From Epiperipatus broadwayi (taxonomy: Eukaryota > Onychophora > Udeonychophora > Euonychophora > Peripatidae), in NCBI GenBank assembly GCA_028023455.1, contig JAQFVV010012420.1, positions 682,001-746,000 of the forward strand: a stretch of 64,000 nt of DNA. The letters are read 5' to 3'. The notes beneath the pieces were generated by a model. It was not told where the DNA came from, ran no database searches, and saw only the letters and a program-made list of their open reading frames with translations. This document shows positions 1-12,464 of this stretch, one piece after another; position 1 is the stretch's first letter, and the number at the start of each line of letters is the position of its first letter. The position numbers were made by a program, and so were the translations under genes.

Positions 1-2820
1 AGACATTAACTAAATTATGTGAGATGTATATTATTTGTGATGGAAGGACTAAATTTTAGATTGTCCTGTATTTTGTTGTATATTCATATACTGTAGTATT
101 AGGATCCTGGAAGATTTTGTCTCTAAAATGAGATAGGAAAAAAAAACTTTTCTTTGGATATCTTGAAATTTTGATCTCTATCATTATCAATTAAATGATT
201 AGGATTTATATTGAACAAGGTCTCCTGAAATTACCATATTAACTAGGTTTGAAAACTTTTTTAAACATATCTTTAATATCTTTTGGCTTTAAATGTTAAT
301 GTTTTATTATTATTAAGCTCAATATGTAACTTTTTGGTAATTATTATTTTATATGTTTAATACTACAGGAATAAACTGGCCCTTCAAGAGGAGGAGAGAA
401 TACCATTGGTAGCATAGTTATCAATGATATCCATGGCCAGATCAAGCTATACAAAGCATAACACAATCACATTTCCTAACCGAGATCCACCTCGACTGCT
501 AAAATTCCAAAGCATTTTATTTGTTTTGAGGATCAAACTCAGGCATCAGCCAACCATATGTTATATAGTTGGCATGTTTTGGATGATAGGCACACAGTCC
601 AGCACTTGAAATATCCCAGACTATCTCATATTCTGTATCAGGTCTCAGCACATTTAACTCAACACATATAATATTTATAACTTTAAATTAATGATGACAC
701 AGTGACAAGAGAGAGAGAGAATAGACCAAATAATACTTAAGCAAACATTAATATTTATTCAAGCACACCTATATAATATAATAGTATGGAAATTTACATA
801 TAAAAATAAATATAAATGATTAATCAGGCTACATGTTATCATAGTCCTTTGTTAAAGTTCATTTCATTTAAAAATAAAATATGTATAGACTATTATTATG
901 GAAAATATATTTACCTAGGTTTTTGTGAGATTGAGGTGACACAGTTCGTTTGGTAACCAAGTGACTTTTGTTTTCCATAGGGCTTGTTTTCCATTCTTTG
1001 GCTTGACAATGGGGGAGAGAGAGTTTGTGGCAGCATCTATTTCACCATTTTGGCATTAGTTTCCAGCGAGGGTTCAGGCAGGGACAGTTGATTCACAGAG
1101 GACTTTTGAGGTCTGAAGCCCAGTTGAACACTTCTATAATGACCTAGCAATGTATTTTGCTAGATTTATGGCTTCTGCAATGATATTTTCTGCTACAGTA
1201 ATGAATGACTATATTCTGTCCAAAGATTTCTGGATCTCTGGAGCAATAAATAATGTAACAGCACAAAATGAAGACCGGACTGATTCACAGACTCAAGAGT
1301 GAATAATTTCATCACAAAATGAAGGCTGGAACAAATAACAATATGCAGTGGTGACTTTATATAACCTCTCTCTCTCATTGTTTTAATTTATCATTATTTT
1401 CAATTTTGGTCATAACTTTGAATATGTTTTTTTTAAATTAATTTTTACATTTCATTTTAATTGATTTTTACATTTGCTTTAATGTAATCTTTTTTTAGAT
1501 TAATGTACTATTGCTTTTATGAGATAGTTTACATGTTATTCTTTTAATTAATTCAATCAGTAATCTTACTAGCATTTCAAATTAGGATTTCTATTAAGAT
1601 TTATTTTTACACATCAAATTAATTAATTAATCTTTTTATTTTTGATTTCTACTAAGATTTATTTTGACACATTTATTCTTCTAACTTATTTTTACTTTAT
1701 AAAATAAAGAAAGTTTTTTTAAAAAAGGAGAGAGTTTTTATATCTTTCCCTACTTTGTTCTCTTTTAAAAAATATATAATGCAATCTCTTTTTTATTTTA
1801 CAAAATTGTGTTTTAAAAATCTATTTCTGACATAATTCTTTCAAATAAATTTAATATATATATATTTTTAAATTATGAAACATATAATGCAAATGTATGT
1901 AGTTTTATACATATATCTTTTGTTAGTGTTACATCACACCCACACCAGAGGTAAAATGCATCAATTGACCCATTTTAGTTCTGACACTTTATTTATTTAT
2001 TTTTATTATTTTTTCTAGCTTTACCATTTGATTTTTCATGTTATTTATTTATTTACAATTTTTATAAGTGTCCAATTGCATACAGATTAACAATTCACAG
2101 AGAGTGACCTTTCCTACACTGCTCTATCTCACAGACTGTAATCTACATTGACTTGCAACAATTATGTCATATGTGATGACCATGAGGGACAACATGCATT
2201 TTTCTAGTATGTATGCAGAGGGTAAATGCTGTGAATGGCAGAACATATCTGGCTTATATCCAACTTATGCAATAAACATATAATCTATCATAACTTTATT
2301 AAGCGCTGGAATTTCTCTACAAGCAAATTAAATGAGTCCATGACTTTCTCCAATGGGTCTGTATCCTAGAAGATATTGGATCACTGTAAATGGCAGTATT
2401 CATCCATTGACCATTCAGCTTATGCTAAAATGAGCTTTGCTAACTGTGTTGAGAATTTTCCTTCCCACAAAACTGATTTGTGGCTTATGCTAGATCTATT
2501 TTTCCAGTATGAAGATTTTTAAATACAGGACTGGGATGACATCTCCCAGTGTGTCAGATGGGTGCAGGTCCTTTCTACTGGATCCTCATTCTTTTGGGTG
2601 AACCCTTCCATTTTTATGCCCATTACAGGTCTTACATTCACAAAGTGACAGCCTATACTTAATACTCCTTCCTCAATCTTTATCTGCACCTTCCCCCTCC
2701 CTCTATGACTCTATTAACCTACACATAATCTACACCTACTTGAAAGATTATTCTGCAATATTTTATTATATGCTTTATTTAACTTATTTGCTTTAAAAAA
2801 ATTTTTTTTCATTTACATAC
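1..2820. other. AT-rich intergenic DNA, no gene recognised
   Basis: No convincing coding region is seen. Short open frames near 424-609 and 1193-1378 have no recognisable domain. A somewhat GC-richer stretch at about 1925-2720 has several short open pieces on the minus strand, for example a run that reads like KVMDSFNLLVEKFQRLIK near 2310-2340. These could be a very old retroelement fragment, but I cannot assign them. The rest is A/T runs and short GA or TA repeats. Confidence 0.5.
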
Positions 2821-3017
2821 ATTGATTCTCTTCAACAACAACAAAAAAAAAAACACTTTTATTTTCTTATCGTATATTTACTTTAAAACTTTATTATTTT
2901 ATTTTATTCCAAATAACAAATTCTCATTGTACTTCCATTTAACTACTCTTTTACTTCCATTTTCAGATATTAATTCTCTAAAATATTTTTATTTTATTTA
3001 TTCAACTTTACATTTTT

Positions 3018-3125
3018 TTTTCATATGTCATAGCATTAGCCGGGAGATGAACCCACAATCGTCTGCAACCAACTACTTGCTTGCAAGGCAGCTGCAATGA
3101 CTTCTCGGCTAACAATGCTTGACAA
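3018..3125 (-). mobile_element. tRNA-derived SINE with 14-bp target-site duplication
   Basis: On the minus strand the element starts TTGTCAAGCATTG, carries a B-box-like GGTTCATCTCC, and ends with GACATAT followed by an A-run. It is flanked by an exact 14-bp direct repeat, AACTTTACATTTTT, at 3004-3017 and 3126-3139. That is the signature of retroposition with target-site duplication. Its two ends resemble those of the tRNA-Gly-like repeat at 7890-7976 (TCAAGC...TTG at one end, GACATAT plus A-run at the other), so both probably belong to one SINE group. The tRNA part is too degraded to name its anticodon. Confidence 0.72.
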
Positions 3126-3274
3126 AACTTTACATTTTTAACTCTTAAAACAAACAAAAAAAAAAATTTATTTTATTTATTTAATTTTGCGTTCTTTCCA
3201 TTATCAAGTCTTAAAAAAAAACATTTAATTTTATTTCCATTCTCATAATCTGTGTACAATCATCATCATCATCA

Positions 3275-5031
3275 TCAACCATTATCAATCCACTGCAGGA
3301 TGAAGGTCTCTCCAAGTTCAATCCATCTTTTCCTATCTTTAGCTTCTCTTCTCCACTCACCCCTGCACACTTTCTTATTTCATCCATCCATCTCACATGT
3401 GGTCTCTTTCTGGGTCTTTTACAATCTCTTGGAATCCAGTTTAAAATTTCAATTGTCCATCTATTATCATCTCTTCTAACAATATGTCCAGCCCAACTCC
3501 ACTTCAGTCTTTTAATTTTTTCAATGAGATCAGTAACACCTGTTTGTTCTCTTACCCATACATTGCGTTTTCGATCCCTTCTTGTTACTCCCAACATGCA
3601 TCTCTCCATACTTCTTTGAGTGGTCTGAAGTCTCTGTATTGCTCTTCTATTAAGTGTCCAAGTCTCAGATCCATAAGTAAGAACTGGCAAAACACATTTA
3701 TTAAAAACCTTCCTTTTCAAACACATAGGCATATTTCCTTTTAGTATCAAGTTATTTCTACCAAAAGCACTCCAACCAAGTTTAATTCTATGATTAATTT
3801 CATCCATTATATTTCCATCTGTATTAATAATCTGACCAAGGTATTTGTAACTGTTAACTTCTTCTAACTCATCATAATCAATCTTTATTTTCATATTTTG
3901 AGAAAATCTATTAAACATTACTTTAGTCTTTTTAACATTTATCTTTAGTCCTACTTTCCTACTTTCATCTGATAACTCCTGCAACATTTCCTGTAGCTCT
4001 AAAGCATTATTTGCAAAAACAACTACATCATCTGCAAAATCTAAATGACTTAAATAATCTCCATTTACTTTCACTCCTTTAGCTTCCCATTTTAATCCAC
4101 AAAATACTTCTTGCAGCACTGCTGTAAAAAGTTTTGGAGATATGGAGTCACCCTGTCTTACACCCTTTTCAATGTTGATTTTCCTACTATCATTATGTAA
4201 TCTAATTGTTGCTGTTGCATTTTTATAAATATTCTTTAAAATATGACAATATCCTGGATCTACACCTTGATGATCCAATGCTTTAATCACTGAAGAAATG
4301 TTTATAGAATCAAATGCCTTTTCATAGTCTACAAATCCTAAGCATAATGGCAACTCATATTCATTTGTCCTTTCTATAATTTCTCTCAATACCTGGATAT
4401 GATCTACTGTACTAAAACCACTTTTAAATCCAGCTTGTTCTCTTGGTTGGTGGAAATCCAGTGTTTTCTGTAGACGAGTTGTAATTATCTTAGTAAAAAT
4501 TTTGTATAAAACTGATAAAAGACTGATAGGTCTGTAATTTCTAATATCTTCTTTATCACCTTTTTTAAATATTAATATTAATACTGCATTCTTCCAATCA
4601 TCTGGTACATCTTTATCATTTAGACATTTGGTATATAACTTTGCTAAAAAAAATTCTATTTCTTCACCTGCTTCTTTTAATATATCAATTATAATTCCAT
4701 CATTACCTGGAGCCTTCCCTTTCTTCATAAATTTAATTGCATGTCTCACTTCCTCATTCAAAATTCTGGGCAATTCGGAAGATATAATAGGTATAGGAGG
4801 CACTTGTTCTTTATTACTATATAATTCTTGATAGAAGTCTTCTACACATTTCATGATGTCATCTCTCTTTTTAGTAATAATGCCATCTTTTTTTCTTATT
4901 GCAGATATAAATTTCCTACCAATACCAAAATGTTGTTTTACACTCTTTAGACTTTTATTCTCTTCTACAGCTTTCCTTGCTAGTTCACAATTATACTTTC
5001 TTATATCATTTTCAACTCTTTTCCGCACCAT
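3275..5031 (-). pseudogene. RTE ORF2, 3' half: reverse transcriptase and C-terminal domain
   Basis: This frame continues the endonuclease frame after the A7 break. It carries the RT fingers and palm: GKAPGNDGI, NYRPISLLSVLYKIF, QAGFKSGFSTVDHI, motif A FVDYEKAFDS, motif B GVRQGDSISPKLF, motif C FADDVVVFA, GLKINVKKTKV and YKYLGQII. A typical RTE tail follows (RRSMER-like RSMERCMLGVTRRDRKR, then RLKWSWAGHIVRRDD). All three catalytic Asp positions look intact. Near 3360-3363 (C4 on the plus strand) the frame is lost again. The neighbouring frame there gives the expected ending WIELGETFILQWIDNG with a stop at about 3275. The Asp-rich tail read to 3211 is therefore microsatellite read-through, not protein. 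Confidence 0.85.
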
Positions 5032-5050
5032 TTTACAAAACTTGAGATAT

Positions 5051-6232
5051 TCAATCTTTTTTTAATGCATCATTGTTGTATATCCTCATATTCCTTCTTT
5101 TCTTCATAAATTCTCTAGTCTCAGTAGAAATTTTATTGGTCAATTGCTGCTTTTTTCTACCAGCTATCTTTGTTGCAGTTTTTAAAAGTGTATCGCTTAT
5201 TTTCCTATTAATGTCATTCAAATCTGAATCATGTTCAAAATCTACTAATACTTGAAACCGATTTGTAAGTTCTAATTTAAATTCATTAGAATGTTTCTGA
5301 AGATTAGGAATATCAACTGTAAATATTGTTTTTCTTAATAATTTTTGTCTCTCTAGTTTTGCATTAACATGTATCTTACATCTTACTAATCGATGATCAC
5401 TTCCTGTGTTAAATTTATTAAGAACATTACAATCTTGAAATATGTATTTTCTGTTAGTCAAAATATAATCCAATTCTGCTGTACCTTCATTTGGATGCTT
5501 CCATGTCCATTTCCTTTTAACATTTTTCTCAAAAAAAGAATTCATAATATAAAGTTTTTCTTTTTCTGCAAACTCCACAAGTCTATGTCCTCTCTCATTT
5601 CTATTACCATAACCAAAATTACCTACAGCATTTTCATCTTTCATTTGTTTACCAATTCTAGCATTAAAGTCTCCCATAACAATTTTAAAATGTTGTTTAC
5701 TCTGATCAAAAGCCTTTTGTACATCCATATAAAAATCTTCTATAACTTCATCACTATGAGAACTTGTTGGGGCATAAACCTGAATTATCTGCATTTGGTA
5801 TCTGCTATTAAGTTGTAAAACTAATCTTGCCACTCTGTCTGATACACCATCAATCTCCACAATGTTATTCTTCCATTTTTTATTTATAATGAATCCTACT
5901 CCACTTGTATTTCCAATATTTGTGCCTTTATAGTAGAGTATATGTCCACTTTTTAAATCAATTGTTTCTTCACCTTTTCTTCTAACTTCACAAAGTCCAA
6001 TAATGTCCCATTTAATATAAGACAGTTCTTCTTCTAACTCTTGCAATCTTCCTTCACTTGAAAGTGATCTGCAGTTGTAAGTACCTAAATAAAAAGTCAT
6101 CATCAAATGGCAGCCTGAGTCCGCAATCAGGGGATTCTTAGCACCCTCCGCCTTCGGCCACCAACCGCTGCCTTGGTTGGTGACTTTACAGCCTCCTGGG
6201 AATAAGGGCCATGATTTATTTTTGTCTGTCAT
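5051..6232 (-). pseudogene. RTE ORF2, 5' half: APE-type endonuclease
   Basis: The 393-codon frame from 6232 to 5051 is the N-terminal endonuclease part of the RTE polyprotein, the enzyme that nicks target DNA to prime reverse transcription. The visible motifs, in order, are GTYNCRSL (about residue 51), the catalytic Glu in GLCEVRR, YAPTSSHSDE, VMGDFNARIG, LDYILTNRK and SDHRLVRCKI. The frame ends within a T7 run at 5057-5063 (A7 on the coding strand). The downstream RT frame is shifted by one base there, so a single-base indel or slippage in the homopolymer splits an otherwise continuous ORF. The start at 6232 is the first in-frame Met after the leader, but a start nearer 6112 cannot be excluded. 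Confidence 0.85.
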
Positions 6233-6559
6233 GATTGTATATATTGAAAAAATATTCTTAAACTCGGAGGTAAAAAGCCAATAAACTCACCACGCTGGCT
6301 AATGCGTGTTGGTGAGCAGCCCATCCATGTTCGTATACTATATGAATAATCACATAGTAATAACAGCTACAACGACAAGAACGTATGGAGTGGACATTAG
6401 GAATTTGCTCTGCTCGGCTGCTTTAAGGCCTCCAAGAGGAATCAAGGGGTCTCCTTTCAGTTAATAGCAAACTCCTTTCTGCAGCCCTGTGTACAATAAA
6501 CTTTATTATTTTATTTTTTTTAAAACAAAAAAAAAATATCCGTTCAGTTAATATAAACT

Positions 6560-7490
6560 CTAAGCCCTCTGGACCTTTGTCAGGTGGTTCTTTTATGTTT
6601 CTTACATATTCACTCAGATCAGGAAATCTTGACCTACTTCTGGCCTGGCTTAGTGTGCCGTGTGGTTTGTTTCTGGATCACAGTTTGTACATTGATCATC
6701 TCCCTTTGTAGGATTATACAACTTTCTTTTATCCCAAACATTTTTAGCCAAGCTGTAATTCACAATATTTATATTTTCCTTTCTTTCAAAGAATTTAAAT
6801 TTCTTCTCTTTGGCTATGTAATCTAGCTTTATGCTGTCAAGTGTTTTAAGTAACTCGGCCATTTTCTCAACCGCTTTTCTTTCAGCACATAATTTTATTT
6901 TTATAAATTTCTTTACATTAGCAATTGTGCATACATTTTACACTTTTCTCTTCCCTATCATGAATATTTATATTTTTACTTTCTGTTTTATCCTTTCCTT
7001 CTTCATCTTTTAATTTTACTACTATTCTTTCTGTTATCTTACTTATCTCCATTCTTTCTATTTTCTTTTCATTATGCTATATTTCTGACATATTTTATTT
7101 TCAGCTTCAAGGTTATCATTTGAGTCAGAAATATTTTTTGGTTCTGGCTTAATTTCTGAATCAGACTTATTTTCTAATTCATACTTATTTTGTTCAAAAT
7201 TATACTTGTTTTCTAGTTCTGTTTCATTTGCAGTATTTGAGCTATTTAAATGTGCATACTTACTTGTGTTTTCCTGTTTATTTTTAGTTTCATCTATTTT
7301 AGCTATTAACTGTTTTATACTCATGTCCAATTTCATGCTTTCTAATGTTTTCCAATTTTCTAGTCAGGCTATCATTTTTTTCTGTAATAACCATTTTATA
7401 TGTTTATTGAATATTTCTGTGTACTTCTCTACTTTACTTTTTTCTTTATTTTGAGCCTCCATTTTTGTTTTGGCTTGAATATGCATTAAA
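6560..7490 (-). pseudogene. Fossil gag-like ORF1 of an unidentified retroelement
   Basis: Several frames on the minus strand look like one broken protein. From 5' to 3' there is a Lys/Glu-rich start (MEAQNKEKSKVEKYTEIF), an Asn/Glu/Lys-rich coiled-coil-like stretch at about 7058-7336, and a basic segment at 6650-6862. It then reads DQCTNCDPETNHTAH, which could be a degraded CX2C zinc knuckle, and after a frame change SRFPDLSEYVRNIKEPPDKG. The RTE target-site duplication ends at 6497, so this is probably not part of the RTE but an older element that the RTE landed beside. Family unknown; protein-coding origin is inferred only from composition. Confidence 0.4.
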
Positions 7491-7889
7491 GTTAGTTTTA
7501 TAATTATTACTAACTCTCAACACAAATATTTACTTTACTTGGTTTATTTATTTTTAAATATTTAATTTGACGAAATGTTCGACTAACTCCAAAAACTCCC
7601 TCAGTCCTGTCTAATTTTCATCTGACTATAAACAACCCCCAATAACAAATTTATTTATCTTTCTGGCCACTTTTTCCTCTCTTCTTTTTATTTAAAATTT
7701 TTAATTAATTTTTATTATTATTTTATATTTTTAACTATTATTACTTATCTTATATACGTAATATTATAATTTGCTTGCTTTGGTCCATTTGTCTTCTCAC
7801 GCTGCTCAACAAATTATTTAATGAAAGTATATTCATAATTTTTATTAGTCATTCATTAGACCAGAGATTACCCAATTAGTGTTTTTTTT

Positions 7890-7976
7890 TATATGTCAAA
7901 GTGTTGACCGGGAAGCGAATCCCGGCCAGCTGCTTGGAAGGCAGCTATGCTAACCGCTAGGCCACCAACGCTTGAC
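7890..7976 (-). pseudogene. tRNA-Gly(TCC)-like SINE head
   Basis: The minus strand of 7901-7970 aligns along its whole length with the usual metazoan tRNA-Gly(UCC) pattern. It has an acceptor GCGTTGG, a D-arm, an anticodon arm GCTGC-CTTCCAA-GCAG with TCC in the loop, and a T-arm CCGGG...CCCGG. The acceptor has one mismatch and the T-loop is one base off, so it is probably not a working tRNA. It is followed by GACATAT and an A-run, like the SINE at 3018-3125. A weak TAGTGTTTT repeat on each side could be its target duplication. Confidence 0.6.
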
Positions 7977-7979
7977 TAT

Positions 7980-8480
7980 TTCTGTAGTGTTTTCACTACA
8001 CCATTCTTTCAGAAAATAAAAAAAATGTTTTTATTTTTAAGGTCTTTTTTTTTTTTATAAGATTTTTTTTTTTTTAATGTAAATAAACAAAGGTAGATTT
8101 ATGATAGATATATTGAGTTCTGCTTTACAATTTGCTATTTTCTTTATAACAATTATAATATTTGAAAAGATTTTAACACAGTATCAATTCTGAAAGATAA
8201 TGACATTACACATGCCATAATTTTCTTTGTTTATATTAAGGTCAATTTTAATAACTTCCCTTTCTAAAAATAAAAGATAAATGAATAAATTGAAAATTTA
8301 CATGTGTACTTCTTTTTGTTTTAAATAATAATCAACTAATTATATTGTAAATATAATCAAAAATATTTAATAAATAAACAAAAAATTGTATTTCATTTAT
8401 GCCGAAATCTTTACATGAAAACAAGATCAGAAAAAAAGTAAACACCCAGAAGGCATTTTGTTCTGTGTCAAACAAAAAGA
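7980..8480. other. AT-rich spacer
   Basis: Homopolymer A/T runs only; no gene or structured element seen. Confidence 0.5.
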
Positions 8481-8492
8481 ATATCCCTTAGA

Positions 8493-8933
8493 TCAGGGGT
8501 GGTTAATTGTTTTGGTTCGGGGGATGCAGAGGTTGGTGGAGGGCTGCATCAAGGGCCACTTTGTGGTAGCAAAGGTTAATGGAGGGCCGCACCTTTTTTC
8601 ATGACACAATAAACACACTGCTTTATTCTCTGTATTACCAAAGAAATATTTGTTTGTCCATTCTTCATTAAACACACAACACTCATCACTGATTTTACAT
8701 TTTTTCAGAGTGTTCATGGTTTCACTAAAGTTGGAAATGTATATATTTGCTAATCCAAAGACAAAATTGAAATTAACCAGATCAACTGGAAAAGCATTGC
8801 ACATTGTATCTACACTGCATATGTATATTGACATGGCCATCCTAGTGGAAAATACGAGATGAATCTTTGGTTGTGCACAGGAAGGAAATCTCAGTTCAAG
8901 ACAGATTTTTCTGATTGTCTTGGTGGGCTGCAT
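8493..8933 (-). pseudogene. Truncated hAT BED-finger N-terminus (GTF2IRD2/ZBED-like)
   Basis: An open frame of 146 codons runs through almost the whole element. Residues about 80-115 (CKISDECCVFNEEWTNKYFF, then KAVCLLCHEK) match the start of the BED-type zinc finger found in hAT-derived proteins annotated as 'general transcription factor II-I repeat domain-containing protein 2-like' and ZBED relatives. The first CX2C pair (CLLC) is present. The sequence jumps directly after CHEK into the terminal repeat region (RCGPPL...), so the His pair and the catalytic domain are lost in the internal deletion. Upstream residues are leader sequence that happens to be open. Not expected to be functional as a transposase. 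Confidence 0.7.
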
Positions 8934-8980
8934 AAATACTTTTAGCGGGCTGCATTTCAGGCTGCTATTTGCCTACCCTG
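8494..8980 (-). mobile_element. Internally deleted hAT transposon (MITE-like) with 8-bp TSD
   Basis: The element begins CAGGGGTGG and ends with the inverted partner TTGCCTACCCTG, a terminal repeat typical of hAT/Charlie-like elements. An exact 8-bp target-site duplication, CCTTAGAT, flanks it at 8486-8493 and 8981-8988, the size expected for hAT. Only 487 bp remain. The inside keeps the start of a hAT-derived protein (see next entry) but no RNase-H-like transposase core, so it could move only with a transposase supplied elsewhere. Confidence 0.9.
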
Positions 8981-8999
8981 CCTTAGATGATAGATCTAA

Positions 9000-10570
9000 G
9001 TTGACTATCCATAACATACTGACCTCTTCGGATTTTTTTCAAATACAATATCAATAAAAGCATTACGGGTTTTCTATATTATAAAAAAACCCAGAGGTCA
9101 TTCATTATCCCTTATGATAATATTAATACAGCATTCCAAAACAAATGAGGAATGTTTTCTAAGAATGGTGAGAGCCAAAAGATTAAATAAACAATTATTT
9201 TGATCATTTAATATTTGTTCAATAGATAAAGATTCATTTGTATCTTTTATGAGCTAGGTTTAAGCTAAGTCCTAACTTATGATAATGTTTTAGTGAGAGT
9301 GGATGAGAACTTACTTCACATCTCCACTAAGTGGAACCATACTTTTTTTAACATATCTTAAAATATATAAATTCATTTCTCTACATTTTGAATTGGAATA
9401 ATTCTTAATAATCATCACTAAACTTATTATGCTATAGTAAATTAATCTAGATGAAAATGGGATCTGTTCCATTTTAAAGTTAAGGTTATATTTTAATTTG
9501 AGTTTACCAGTGTGTGGCTTATTTAATCTTTATTTTTCTGTCTCTATTATTACAATATATATAATACAAATTTTTTTGGTTTTCATCAGAGCATCCTTCA
9601 TCTCAACTTTACCATATCACAATTAGTGCAGAAAGTTAGTGCCGTTTCATTTACTATGCATGCATTTGTGAATAACTTTTGCTTCTAAATGAGTTGGGGG
9701 GGTTTTTTTCATGTAGGAATACTTTTTTAGATGTACTTTCAACTTACATTCTACCACATATTTTCAAGACATAAATAAAGATATATGAAAAAGACAAATA
9801 GCCCCCAAGATGTGGGCATTTTATGCTGAAATTCAGACCCATCAGTTTAATCCAGGTCACGATCTCTTAAGTATGTTTTCATATATGTAATTTTACAATA
9901 AAGTACTAAATATTATATTTCAGTAAAATTTCAGATTATTCTAATTAAATGGTGCTAGATTTTTTTAAAAAATGTATTTTCCTAAATAATGATCAAAGAT
10001 GATCATTAATTTGGTCATAATACCCATTTGCATATCAACACACACACACACACCTATATTTTATGAAACATGTTTTAAGAATAATATTCATTTTAACATA
10101 TATATATTGTACCAAACAAAACTTGATGTAATTTCAGTATTTGAGCATGAGATTAAGCATAATTTTTTTATCAATAGTTTTAATAGGTAATGCATTAATC
10201 TTTAAGTATTTAAATGATTGTTATGATGACAAAATATTAAAGCAAGGAATGTCTTATTATTGCTATATAAATTAATAAATTAATCCTATTTGTTTAAGAT
10301 ATACATGTAAATAATAAAATGTATAATCTTAATAAAATTATTATTGTTTCTTTATTCTGTGTATTTTTATTTACTACACTCATAAGTAGTCAGTTATAAA
10401 CATTTCAAACTAATATTCAATGTCCTAAGTGGGCATGTTGATATGTTCATGCTATATGTGTAATATTTAAGTTGGAATGATATATATATAAAGTATATAT
10501 TTCCAATGCAATATTGTGAGAACATAGTTAGTGCAAATTGTTTTAGTTTGTATTAAGTTAAAAGAGTATC
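9000..10570. other. AT-rich spacer with short CA repeat
   Basis: No gene recognised. A short CA run lies at about 10039-10053. The frame at 9999-10190 crosses it and is not credible. Confidence 0.5.
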
Positions 10571-10618
10571 ATTTGTGTTTTTGGAGTGTAAATATTTTTT
10601 ATGGAATCATTATGAAAT

Positions 10619-10964
<346 letters not shown>

Positions 10965-10999
10965 GAAATTTTAGTTTTGGAATGCAGGATGAATTTAAT

Positions 11000-11950
11000 A
11001 TTAGAGTGAAGAACAAGTGTAACCTTTGTTTTTAATGATGATTATGATGTCAATTATGCAAGGTTATAAATAAGACTGAATGATTCAAATTTGCTAACAT
11101 CCTGAATTTCATGGAAGAAAATCCAAATTTGTTTATATATTGTATTTTTATTTTATAAATATTTACAAACTAATGGAGTATAAAGGATTGTATTTGTCTG
11201 GGAAAGTGGGCTGGTTTCCTGAATACTTGTTAAAAGAAAGATAAATGGAATTTATAGCATTCAAATTCATCTTAATAATTCTCCACTGAAGCAGAATTGA
11301 CACATATTAAAAAAAGGTTTTAGTTATAAAATATTAAAATCGATAACATATTGCTATATAGGATAATTATTTTTACCTATGGATATCATTTTATAATACC
11401 AATAGAGTATTTTAATATAGGATTTGAATCAATTTATTTTTATATTGCAAAAGTCATAAATGGAAAATAGCACCTGCTTATTTATATGCTATTATAGTGC
11501 CAAATGTTTGTGATATAGAGGATATAAACATATAATACTTCAACTTGAGTCTTGAAATTTGACAAACTTTATTTTTGGATAACTATTATAATACATTTTA
11601 TTTCATTTGGATTAATGAATATCATTGAATTATTTAAAGCTCACAAAATAAACATTTGCACTATTGTGTTTCCTTGGAGTACCTACATATAAGCACTGTG
11701 TTCAGGTCATATATTAATAGGTTTTATTTATACAGTTAGTTATATTACATTTTATTAACATTATTGATTACTATATTGTAAGTTAGTTAATCATTTGTTT
11801 ATATGTGTGAAGTAGAAGAATTTAAAATTTATTTCCTAAATTTTAAGGTTAAAATTCTAATTTAAAATATCATATGTTTATTCATTGCCATTAATTATCT
11901 TGATATATATTGTGAGTTGGAATGATTGTATTGTAACAATCATTTATTGA
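11000..11950. other. AT-rich spacer
   Basis: No coding or structured feature seen. Confidence 0.5.
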
Positions 11951-12094
11951 TACCATATTATTTGGAATATAGGATGCACTTTTTAAAAAAAATTTGGACC
12001 CTTAAAGGAGGGGTGTGTCTTAAATTTGAAGCAAAAATTTTCAACATCTTATTTCTATGGATCTTTGCTTTATACTATACATACATGTAGTATT

Positions 12095-12314
12095 AAATTG
12101 AAAGACTGCAAATCTTTTGCACATATTATAATACTTATCAAATCGTAAATACAAGACAGAGAATTTTTCAAGAAAAGGACAGTCCCCCTTTTCTTGTAAA
12201 ATTCTCTTGTCTTGCATTTACGGTTTGATTGTTATCTAAACAGCTATCATAACATCTGATTGGCTGTCAGATAAGTATTATAATAAGCATGAAAGATTTG
12301 CAGTCTTTCAATTT
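12095..12314. repeat. Nested near-perfect palindrome (foldback)
   Basis: The outer arms at 12095-12138 and 12271-12314 contain AAATTGAAAGACTGCAAATC and its complement. Directly inside, 12139-12180 pairs with 12187-12227 (CAAATCGTAAATACAAGAC against its near complement). Together they would form an approximately 85-bp imperfect stem with a side bulge of about 40 nt at 12228-12270. It may have been an independent MITE nested in the larger element. Confidence 0.75.
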
Positions 12315-12464
12315 AATTTCAACTAACTATCTGTGCTTTATATAAAATAAATATTATTTACACATAGTATTATAATTGTTTAAACATTAAATCTTTTTAA
12401 TCAATATTTTTTGGATTAATTTCATAAACAGCTTTAACGCTCTCTCTCAAACCATTATTTTTTA

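Larger units (their letters stand above)
3261..6486 (-). mobile_element. RTE-type non-LTR retrotransposon, near full length, with TSD
   Basis: A 3.2-kb LINE reads right to left. It is flanked by the exact 11-bp direct repeat CTGTGTACAAT at 3250-3260 and 6487-6497, read as a target-site duplication. The 3' end is a short ATG microsatellite directly against the duplication, as is usual for RTE elements. A leader of about 250 bp (6233-6486) precedes one long EN-RT coding region, now split by frameshifts (see the two halves). The size, the domain order and the lack of a separate ORF1 fit RTE, the family often annotated in invertebrates as 'craniofacial development protein 2-like'. Few lesions suggest a recent insertion. 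Confidence 0.88.

Noticed and set aside
3252-5818. Plus-strand frames across the RTE element
   Set aside because: Shadows of the minus-strand RTE ORF; no domain in the plus frames.
7901-7970. Functional tRNA-Gly gene
   Set aside because: Acceptor mismatch and altered T-loop, with a SINE-like A-tail and relatives; better explained as a SINE head.
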